Of a stretch of DNA of 5,443 nt, positions 1 through 4,864 are shown piece by piece (the first letter of the stretch is position 1; the number at the start of each line of letters is the position of its first letter). Made by a program: the position numbers and the translations under genes. This stretch comes from an uncultured Leucothrix sp. Lineage in GTDB: Bacteria > Pseudomonadota > Gammaproteobacteria > Thiotrichales > Thiotrichaceae. The stretch covers positions 1 through 5,443 of the forward strand of contig CALAJG010000148.1 in assembly GCA_937923375.1 (NCBI GenBank), written 5' to 3'. The notes under the pieces are model-generated. The model did no database searches and was not told where the DNA came from. It worked only from the letters and a program-made list of their open reading frames with translations.

Positions 1-1509
1 CCCGGATGTACTGTGTAATAGTTCATTCAAGCGTGGAAAGTAACGTGTCGGATTGTTGGTTGGATTCCATACTCGAAACAGTGGGTTGTCAATTAAGTCA
101 CTGTGGAGATCACTTGATGTACCAGTGTCTGTTTGTTCCCAAGAGTAAAATAAAGGGTCGCCATCAATATCGTTCGAGCCGCCAGTGAGGGCAAATGGCG
201 TTTGCGCAGGAATGCTATAGTTTTCGCCGGCATTCACTATAGGCTTGTTGTTTAAGCTGGCAGTGAGTTTGCCACAGCTGGCACCCTCGGCTTGTTGAGT
301 AAATCTTTTAATTTGAGCGATACTATGAGAGTGGAAAAAGGGATCTGAGTGAACTTGAAGATCCTGACTGCCACAGAGACCAGCATAACCCATGATACTG
401 CTTCCACTGCCTGGCTCAACTGCTGAGTTCTGTGCACGGCTGCTAGTAGTACAACTTTTGTCATAGCCATTAAATGTGTGGGAGGCACCGAGTTGATGGC
501 CTATCTCATGAGCAACATAATCAATATTAAATGCGTCGCCTTCCGGCGAGTTCGAACCTGTTACGCCACCTGCTTTATATTTGCCGCAGGCTGACCCAAT
601 AAACGCTAGGCCACCTGTCTTACCCGTGCCAAAAACATGACCAATATCGTAGTTCTCGATACCAATAAGCTTATTAATGGTTAAGATATTTTCCTCTGCC
701 ATGTTGGTCACATTTTGATTGCTGTATGGGTCGTCTACCGGCGATGTGAAAATAAGTTTGTCGTTATCTTCAACCAACTGAAGACTAATGTTTAAGTCTC
801 TTTCAAATACATGATTCAGTCGATTCAACGTGCTCGTTACCCCTGCAAGAGCATAAGCCTTGGTACCTCCAAATAGCTGTGTGTATTCGCCAGTAACGGC
901 AAGGGCCAACCTATAGGTTCGTAGGTCGTCGGATGGATTAACCAACTCTTTACCTAAAATCTGTTTAGCTGAAATATCACCATGAAGTTCACAGGTGAAA
1001 TTATGGTCCGCAGAACCATGGGTAGCCCGACTGCTTAGCACGTTATAAATTTCAGTTTGAATTAAGCCATTCGAATGTTCTGGATCGATAAAAATTCGTT
1101 CCCCATCAGTGGTATGAAATAAGCCATGAAATCCACGTGGGCCAATATCAATTCTTCCAGTTATCGACGCGTTTTCGGTGCTTACTATTTTCCAGGTCTT
1201 TATTTCTGGATAGCGAGATGCAAGCGCAGATGACATTACTGAGGTGCTGTGCAAAGTAAAGTTGTGAAATGTACCGTTTGCGTTAGGAAGTGAAATGCTT
1301 TGCTCACCTCTACCGCCGGTTGAAGTTGCTGTCAACGCTTGCTTAAGCGATGCAATATCAAGGTGCACTTTGCGTACGTCATGAATGTGGTTTTCATTTG
1401 TATGTGATGTTTTGAAATGATGATGAGCATCAAACACTGTCCAAAATGTCTCATCAGCAGATATAGCCTGAGAAAAGAACAGGCTACACAAAATAAGTGA
1501 TATACGCAT
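1..1509 (-). CDS. Secreted reprolysin-like (M12B-type) zinc metallopeptidase, 3' end outside window
   Basis: One uninterrupted frame runs from the ATG at 1509-1507 to the window edge (503 codons, no stop), so the C-terminus is missing because of the window and not a mutation. Residues 1-18 are a Sec signal peptide (MRISL..., likely cut after AISA). Residues about 20-190 look like a propeptide region. The catalytic domain starts near residue 196 (LRTYRLALAVTGEY) and holds the metzincin zinc site HEIGHQLGASH at 334-344, with E335 as general base, followed by the Met-turn SIMGYAG around M373. After the domain, from about residue 423 (PIVNAGENYSIP), comes a PKD/REJ-like beta domain with an acidic NDIDGD motif that may bind calcium. 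This architecture is usual for secreted bacterial reprolysin-like enzymes, which degrade extracellular protein. An AAGG Shine-Dalgarno lies about 9 bases before the ATG. Substrate is unknown. The family call is firm; extra C-terminal domains (P-domain, sorting tags) cannot be seen. Confidence 0.93.
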   Translation of the reverse strand, partial: MRISLILCSLFFSQAISADETFWTVFDAHHHFKTSHTNENHIHDVRKVHLDIASLKQALTATSTGGRGEQSISLPNANGTFHNFTLHSTSVMSSALASRYPEIKTWKIVSTENASITGRIDIGPRGFHGLFHTTDGERIFIDPEHSNGLIQTEIYNVLSSRATHGSADHNFTCELHGDISAKQILGKELVNPSDDLRTYRLALAVTGEYTQLFGGTKAYALAGVTSTLNRLNHVFERDLNISLQLVEDNDKLIFTSPVDDPYSNQNVTNMAEENILTINKLIGIENYDIGHVFGTGKTGGLAFIGSACGKYKAGGVTGSNSPEGDAFNIDYVAHEIGHQLGASHTFNGYDKSCTTSSRAQNSAVEPGSGSSIMGYAGLCGSQDLQVHSDPFFHSHSIAQIKRFTQQAEGASCGKLTASLNNKPIVNAGENYSIPAQTPFALTGGSNDIDGDPLFYSWEQTDTGTSSDLHSDLIDNPLFRVWNPTNNPTRYFPRLNELLHSTSG

Positions 1510-1587
1510 GTCAATGACCTTGATTGGGTTGTTCAAAGCTAGTCTCGGGGGGCGACTAAGTTCGAGGGACAGAAGCTATCACGGGAA

Positions 1588-1628
1588 AACTGAATATAAG
1601 AAAACAGTTGCTTAACGATTATTCAGTT
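1588..1628. repeat. 9-bp inverted repeat AACTGAATA / TATTCAGTT, possible operator
   Basis: AACTGAATA (1588-1596) and its exact reverse complement TATTCAGTT (1620-1628) are separated by 23 bases, putting the arms 32 bp apart, about three helical turns. A third copy of the core AACTGAAT occurs at 1725-1732. The repeat lies 80-120 bases upstream of the metallopeptidase ATG, where its promoter is expected. A regulator site is plausible, but no known consensus is recognised. Confidence 0.35.
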
Positions 1629-1842
1629 AATCTAGCCTAGATGGTTTAAATTTGTACCTGGGTATCTATATTAGAAAATAATTATATTCAAATAGTCAAA
1701 AACCAGTTGAATTTAAGCCAGCGAAACTGAATGGCTATTAAGGTTACAAAAGCATAAAAATTCATTAACCGATGAAAGGTAGCCTATTTTTGTATAAAAA
1801 AATCAGTTTATCGTTTGCTTCACAGCTTTGGTCACCTAGCAG

Positions 1843-1871
1843 TTGATTGCTTGTGAGTGCCGCGATATTTT
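1843..1871 (+). promoter_or_regulatory. Candidate sigma70 promoter for the transglutaminase-like gene
   Basis: TTGATT (1843-1848) and TATTTT (1866-1871) are spaced by 17 bases, each matching four of six consensus positions. Transcription would start near 1878, about 40 bases before the ATG at 1921. In AT-rich DNA such matches arise by chance, so this is only the best candidate seen. Confidence 0.3.
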
Positions 1872-1920
1872 GTCAGCATAAACCCATATCTTTTTCTCAT
1901 TTTGCTGAGTAATCACTGTA

Positions 1921-3189
1921 ATGTTTAACAAATTTTCTGTGCTAATTAGCGCCTGCCTGTTGTCTCTATCAGTGGGTTCTAGTGCTCATGAGAGCGCGTT
2001 TCATGATTTTGACATGGACCAACCAATCTTCAATCTTGAGAAGCTTGGGGGAATAACTCAGGGCGAAGTCAAACGCAGGCTATGGTCAGATGATTATTGG
2101 GCAAAATACGCGGGTGGTCTGGCCTATCGTTACGCAGAGCCTGGCTTTTGGTTAGATATTAATAATCCCCAGCCCAACGACTGGAAAGTTCCTGGTTTGC
2201 ACATTTTGAAAGAACGGCCAGCGGCAACCATGATAGAAGAGGGTAGAGCTAACTTTCTTTCTCCAGCAGAAAAATATGATTTGTTAGTCGGTGACAGCAA
2301 TTACACCCTAACCAAGTCTTTTATTAATGAAATCAACCCGAAAACTGAACCGTGGGAAGGCTCTTGTGATGGCTGGGCTTATGCCGCATATAACGAGGCT
2401 CCTCCTATTAAATCGGTGCAAGTTCGTAATCTTGCAGGGCAATTGATTACCTTCTATCCTTCCGATGTTCGTGCGTTGTTGACGTTGCTCTATTCAGACT
2501 ATCGCGTTGCAAGCTTTGGTGGGAAGTGCGCATCAGCTAACCCAGCAGTTGATGCTCAGGGCAGGGTAATCGATGATAACTGCCGTGATACTACGCCAGC
2601 AGATTTCCATACGGTTTTGGTAAATCAGATAGGTATTGGTAAACGTGGTTTTTCAGTCGATACTGATTATGCAAAAGAAATTTGGAATCAGCCGATCAAG
2701 TCATTCAAACTAAAGTATTTTAACCCACAGACAGGGGTACATTTTGGTCATGGTTTCCGTGCCAAAGTTCATAAGTCCGAATATACCCGAGATCAATTTT
2801 CCGTGCATCGTGATATCCGCGGTACTCATATTGTTGGCGTGGATTTAGAAGTTCATTACCAAAAAGAAGTGTTTCCACAGGCGTTGGATCATTTGCCTCG
2901 TAGCTACGATAAAACGGACGTGATGACTTATCGATATGATCTTGAACTGGATAGTGCCGGAAACATCATCGGAGGAGAGTGGGATCTAAGTTCGCAGCGT
3001 AACCACCCGGACTTAGTTACTTATGTGGCCACCAATGATGTGATGCGAAGTAATTTTGATCGGCAAATCCGTGGTAATTCTCTGCCTGAAGTACTGCGCA
3101 GCTTAAAGCCACAGTTTGCTAAGTTAGCATCGGCTAAAAAGAGGCCATTGTTTAAAGTAGTTAAAGCGTTGGCAAAAATGTCATATTAA
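1921..3189 (+). CDS. Secreted transglutaminase-elicitor family protein (GP42/TGase_elicitor-like), with Pep-13-like motif
   Basis: This 422-residue protein begins with a Sec signal peptide (1-22, cleavage likely GSSA|HES), so it is exported. The core resembles the transglutaminase elicitor family typified by Phytophthora GP42, which crosslinks Gln to Lys side chains and has a Mac-1-like cysteine-protease fold. Visible family signatures are SCDGWAYAAYN with candidate nucleophile C149, the segment DFHTVLVNQIG with candidate catalytic H230, and FSVDTDYAKEIWNQP (245-258), where D247, D249 or N256 could complete the site. C203 and C221 flank an insertion and could form a disulphide. Residues 254-266 (IWNQPIKSFKLKY) line up with the Pep-13 peptide recognised by plants. 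The C-terminal tail (about 390-422) is Lys-rich. No strong Shine-Dalgarno precedes the ATG, only GAG about 11 bases upstream. It is followed by a terminator and is probably monocistronic. The family call is from remembered motifs; crosslinking versus protease activity is unknown. Confidence 0.85.
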   Translation: MFNKFSVLISACLLSLSVGSSAHESAFHDFDMDQPIFNLEKLGGITQGEVKRRLWSDDYWAKYAGGLAYRYAEPGFWLDINNPQPNDWKVPGLHILKERPAATMIEEGRANFLSPAEKYDLLVGDSNYTLTKSFINEINPKTEPWEGSCDGWAYAAYNEAPPIKSVQVRNLAGQLITFYPSDVRALLTLLYSDYRVASFGGKCASANPAVDAQGRVIDDNCRDTTPADFHTVLVNQIGIGKRGFSVDTDYAKEIWNQPIKSFKLKYFNPQTGVHFGHGFRAKVHKSEYTRDQFSVHRDIRGTHIVGVDLEVHYQKEVFPQALDHLPRSYDKTDVMTYRYDLELDSAGNIIGGEWDLSSQRNHPDLVTYVATNDVMRSNFDRQIRGNSLPEVLRSLKPQFAKLASAKKRPLFKVVKALAKMSY

Positions 3190-3190
3190 A

Positions 3191-3219
3191 AAAAGAGCAG
3201 CGTTATCGGCTACTCTTTT
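3191..3219. terminator. Bidirectional rho-independent terminator between convergent genes
   Basis: AAAAGAG (3191-3197) pairs with CTCTTTT (3213-3219). After one C/A mismatch the stem continues as AGC/GCT (3199-3201 with 3209-3211), closing a 7-base loop. A run of A precedes it (3188-3194), which is a U-tract for leftward transcription, and TTTT ends it for rightward transcription. It begins 2 bases after the stop of the upstream gene. A second small inverted repeat, TAGTC-ATC-GACTA (3225-3237), lies just beyond and may assist termination of the leftward gene. Confidence 0.75.
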
Positions 3220-3253
3220 AAATCTAGTCATCGACTAAAGTAAGTATTTACGC

Positions 3254-3847
3254 TTAGTGGTTAATACGAATTCGTATGCCATGCTTATTAAAACGAATAC
3301 GTCCATGACGATTACTAAAAGTAATGCCTTTTCTGTGACCACGATGATGACGATTCATCCGTGATCCACGGTGTGGACGAAGCTTGCGGTGTTTACGATG
3401 CTTGCGATATTTTCGCGCTGGGCGCTCCCAACGAATTGTCGGTTTATGAATGTGGTGAACGTGAGGACGTTGCCTTTTCTTTATAACGCGACGTTGACCA
3501 TTGTGTGAATAATCACGAACCCGCTTCTGTGCATTTCTGATATGTGTTTCTAACTGCTTATGTTCATGGTGTTGTAGACCACCACGATTATAAGTTGTCC
3601 TTAATTGCGTAATACGCGCATAGTCCTGCCGACATAAATGCTCTTCCTGATGAGTCAGCGAGTTGTTTTTAACACCGTTAGTTATAAGCGTTAACAACAG
3701 ATTGAGATTGACTGTAATGTTATAGCTAGGTGCGGGAGTCGCGTTATGATGATTATGCGAGTGCGTATGCACCGTATGAGCGTTTGCCTGAATAGCTGTT
3801 ACGAGGCCAATCAATGCAGCGCCTGTTATTAAAATCTTCCTGAACAT
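3254..3847 (-). CDS. Exported basic histidine/arginine-rich protein, function unknown
   Basis: The 197-residue product has a clear signal peptide (MFRKILITGAALIGLVTAIQANA, cut near residue 23), so it acts in the periplasm or outside the cell. The mature N-terminus is a histidine cluster (H24, H27, H29, H31, H33, H34), a likely metal-binding stretch. Residues about 50-116 are helical with two related segments: NGVKNNSLTHQEEHL and NRGGLQHHEHKQLE, resembling the repeated 'G-x-LTxxE-x-x-L' pattern of small periplasmic proteins. From about 119 the chain is extremely basic, including tandem KYR-KHR-KHR-K and a tail ending in alternating beta-like RIRFNKHGIRIRINH. C72 is the only cysteine after the signal peptide. 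A strong AAGGAG (3855-3860) sits 7 bases before the ATG and fixes the start. Metal buffering, nucleic acid or polyanion binding, and envelope-stress roles are all possible; none is shown. It is convergent with the transglutaminase-like gene. Confidence 0.88.
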   Translation of the reverse strand: MFRKILITGAALIGLVTAIQANAHTVHTHSHNHHNATPAPSYNITVNLNLLLTLITNGVKNNSLTHQEEHLCRQDYARITQLRTTYNRGGLQHHEHKQLETHIRNAQKRVRDYSHNGQRRVIKKRQRPHVHHIHKPTIRWERPARKYRKHRKHRKLRPHRGSRMNRHHRGHRKGITFSNRHGRIRFNKHGIRIRINH

Positions 3848-3869
3848 TTTATTTCTCCTTTGTTGATCA

Positions 3870-3886
3870 AAGCTTTAGTTAAGCTT
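3870..3886 (-). repeat. Two AAGCTT copies 11 bp apart in the leader of the His-rich gene
   Basis: AAGCTT occurs at 3870-3875 and 3881-3886, spaced one helical turn apart; being palindromic, the two can also pair as a 6-bp hairpin with a 5-base loop. A further palindrome TTGATCAA (3863-3870) abuts it. If the promoter at 3916-3944 is right, these lie in the 5' untranslated region. Function is unproven. Confidence 0.3.
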
Positions 3887-3915
3887 GTGTTCAGGTATGC
3901 GCGTGAATGTGTGAA

Positions 3916-3944
3916 ATTAGCTCATTAATCTTCTGGCTTTACAA
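3916..3944 (-). promoter_or_regulatory. Candidate promoter for the His-rich exported protein
   Basis: On the minus strand TTGTAA (3944-3939) and GCTAAT (3921-3916) are separated by exactly 17 bases, each matching about four of six sigma70 positions. The start of transcription would be near 3909, leaving a leader of about 60 bases before the ATG. The -35 overlaps the CpxR-box-like repeat. Confidence 0.35.
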
Positions 3945-3953
3945 AATCTTTAC
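3938..3953 (-). promoter_or_regulatory. CpxR-box-like direct repeat GTAAA-N6-GTAAA
   Basis: The minus strand reads GTAAAGATTTTGTAAA, two GTAAA copies 11 bp apart (3953-3949 and 3942-3938). CpxR, the envelope-stress response regulator of gammaproteobacteria, binds GTAAA direct repeats separated by roughly five bases. The position overlaps the candidate -35 of a gene for an exported protein, the right kind of target. The spacing is one base longer than the commonest form and the motif is short, so chance remains possible. Confidence 0.35.
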
Positions 3954-3994
3954 GTAGCCTGCCAGTACAAAGAGCGCACGCTAACAAGCTGTAT

Positions 3995-4021
3995 TATACT
4001 GTCTGAACTTAACTCAAGGAG
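3995..4021 (+). promoter_or_regulatory. Candidate -10 and ribosome binding site of the HlyU-family gene
   Basis: TATACT (3995-4000) is a good -10 hexamer, though no recognisable -35 lies 16-18 bases upstream. AAGGAG (4016-4021) sits 9 bases before the ATG at 4031 and decides that start over the second Met at codon 3. Confidence 0.4.
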
Positions 4022-4030
4022 CCGGTCCAC

Positions 4031-4312
4031 ATGGGAATGTTATCATCACTCAAATCACTGCTTTCAGGATCTCCAAAAGCACCCGCACAACCTAAAGCAA
4101 TGCCGTCAGAGGAGTATGAAGGTTTTGAAATTATTCCAATGCCAGCCGCTGAGGGCGGTCAGTATCGTCTAAATGGTATTATTCGCAAAGGAGAGCAGGA
4201 GCATCAGATGATTCGTGCTGACATGTTTGGTAGTGTTGACGATTGCGCAAATGAGATGAAGCGAAAATCTAAAATTCTGATTGATCAAATGGGAGAGCGT
4301 CTGTTTGATTAG
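4031..4312 (+). CDS. HlyU-family small protein (PF10115/COG5453-like)
   Basis: This 93-residue protein has an amphipathic N-terminus (MGMLSSLKSLLSG), a Pro/Ala-rich linker (about 14-25), then the conserved core: YEGFEIIPMP (29-38), GGQYRLNGII (42-51), HQMIRADMF (58-66) and a C-terminal helix ending DQMGERLF. This matches the small domain family that databases label 'transcriptional activator HlyU'. The label deserves caution: the well-studied Vibrio HlyU is an ArsR-type winged-helix regulator, whereas no helix-turn-helix is apparent here, so a DNA-binding role should not be assumed. No signal peptide; probably cytoplasmic. It overlaps the next gene, so the two are co-transcribed and probably translationally coupled. 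It is divergent from the His-rich gene across 183 bases. Confidence 0.88.
   Translation: MGMLSSLKSLLSGSPKAPAQPKAMPSEEYEGFEIIPMPAAEGGQYRLNGIIRKGEQEHQMIRADMFGSVDDCANEMKRKSKILIDQMGERLFD
4291..4297 (+). promoter_or_regulatory. Internal ribosome binding site supporting a TTG start at 4305
   Basis: GGGAGAG inside the end of the HlyU-family gene lies 7 bases before TTG at 4305-4307. The other possible in-frame TTG at 4281 has no purine-rich Shine-Dalgarno in front of it. The first in-frame ATG (4380) would delete the start of the conserved domain. Confidence 0.55.
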
Positions 4313-4760
4313 CGATCAGAGGGTTAGCGCACGCTGGCTGACTCAACATGTTCACGAGAACATACCTCTGTCTAAAACCATGCAGTTTGAGGTGCTCAGG
4401 CTTGCAGGGAGTTCATTGACAATTGCTGCGCCGCTACAGCCAAACATCAATGTCCATGGCACAGGATTTGCGGGTAGTTTATATTCTCTTGCAGTGCTAG
4501 CTGCATGGAGCCTAACCAGCGTTTTCACTAGAGAGTCTGGGATTTTAGCTGATGTGGTCGTTAGTAAGGCGGAAATAGAATATCGACGGCCAGTGAAAGT
4601 AGATATCCGTTGTCAATGTAGCTGTGATGCCGAGATAAAGGCAACGTTTATTGAAACTCTCCAAACTAAGGGAAAAGCACGACTATTCCTAAAGGTGATT
4701 ATTGGCGATAGTGAGGAAGCCTTGCTCAAAGCGAGTATGGTTGCCGTAAAACATTCTTAG
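4305..4760 (+). CDS. YiiD C-terminal-type putative thioesterase (hotdog fold)
   Basis: From the preferred TTG start the protein has 151 residues (159 if translation began at TTG 4281). It matches the 'yiiD_Cterm' putative thioesterase family: HVHENIPLSKTM (15-26), LTIAAPLQPNINVHGTGFAGSLYSLAVLAAW (38-68) and a later IEYRRPV strand. In hotdog enzymes the segment around N49-H51-G52 and the following long helix form the acyl-thioester site, so cleavage of an acyl-CoA or acyl-ACP is likely; the natural substrate is not known. The usual family reads GTxFGGSLY, here GFAGSLY with A56 at the first glycine. In E. coli YiiD this domain is fused behind an acetyltransferase domain; here it stands alone. 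The start overlaps the HlyU-family stop by 8 bases, indicating one operon with translational coupling. No clear terminator follows. Confidence 0.87.
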   Translation: MISDQRVSARWLTQHVHENIPLSKTMQFEVLRLAGSSLTIAAPLQPNINVHGTGFAGSLYSLAVLAAWSLTSVFTRESGILADVVVSKAEIEYRRPVKVDIRCQCSCDAEIKATFIETLQTKGKARLFLKVIIGDSEEALLKASMVAVKHS

Positions 4761-4864
4761 ATTGCACTATTATTAAGGTTGGCTTTCTGGCTAAACCACA
4801 GAGTTAGCAGTATAGTGATTCTGTATGTGATTGAATACTAAAGCCAAATTACTAGTGAGACATT
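4761..4864 (+). other. 104-base gap with interleaved inverted repeats and a -10-like TATAGT
   Basis: CACTAT (4765-4770) is complementary to ATAGTG (4812-4817), and TTGGCTTT (4779-4786) to AAAGCCAA (4840-4847); the pairs interleave, as in a pseudoknot. TATAGT (4811-4816) could be a -10 for the downstream gene, without a good -35. The imperfect hairpin GGTT...AACC (4777-4797 region) lacks a U-tract, so I do not call a terminator. An in-frame TGA at 4856-4858 closes the frame upstream of the next gene. Confidence 0.3.

Larger units (their letters stand above)
1510..1920. other. Divergent AT-rich intergenic region (411 bases) between two secreted-protein genes
   Basis: No supported gene lies here. 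The region must hold the promoters of both the metallopeptidase (leftward) and the transglutaminase-like gene (rightward). For the leftward gene, a TATATT -10-like hexamer lies inside the 1588-1628 repeat zone, but I see no convincing -35 for it. There is a nested pair of short inverted repeats, GGCTA/TAGCC (1733-1737 with 1780-1784) enclosing GGTTA/TAACC (1742-1746 with 1766-1770), which could fold or bind a regulator but could also be chance in AT-rich DNA. Confidence 0.6.

Noticed and set aside
6..188. 60-codon plus-strand open frame
   Set aside because: It lies antisense within the metallopeptidase gene, has no ribosome binding site and no recognisable features.
252..488. 78-codon minus-strand open frame
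   Set aside because: It overlaps the metallopeptidase coding region, including part of the zinc-site neighbourhood, in another frame of the same strand; the metallopeptidase frame has clear motifs.
1332..1514. 60-codon minus-strand open frame
   Set aside because: It overlaps the N-terminal coding region of the metallopeptidase in a different frame; it looks hydrophobic only because it shadows the signal peptide region.
1780..1810. T-run and A-run around 1787-1802, considered as a terminator
   Set aside because: No gene ends nearby on either strand and the pairing is only A/T, so it is better seen as AT-rich promoter-flanking DNA.
1945..1956. Lipobox-like ISAC ending at C12 in the transglutaminase-like protein
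   Set aside because: The hydrophobic segment before the Cys is too short and the hydrophobic core continues past it to a good signal peptidase I site at GSSA, so an ordinary secreted protein is more likely than a lipoprotein.
3360..3420. Repetitive stretch encoding KYR-KHR-KHR, considered as a DNA repeat element
   Set aside because: The repetition follows from the basic low-complexity codons of the His/Arg-rich protein and does not extend outside the gene.
4777..4797. Hairpin GGTT...AACC after the thioesterase gene, considered as a terminator
   Set aside because: The stem is interrupted by mismatches and no T-run follows on either strand.
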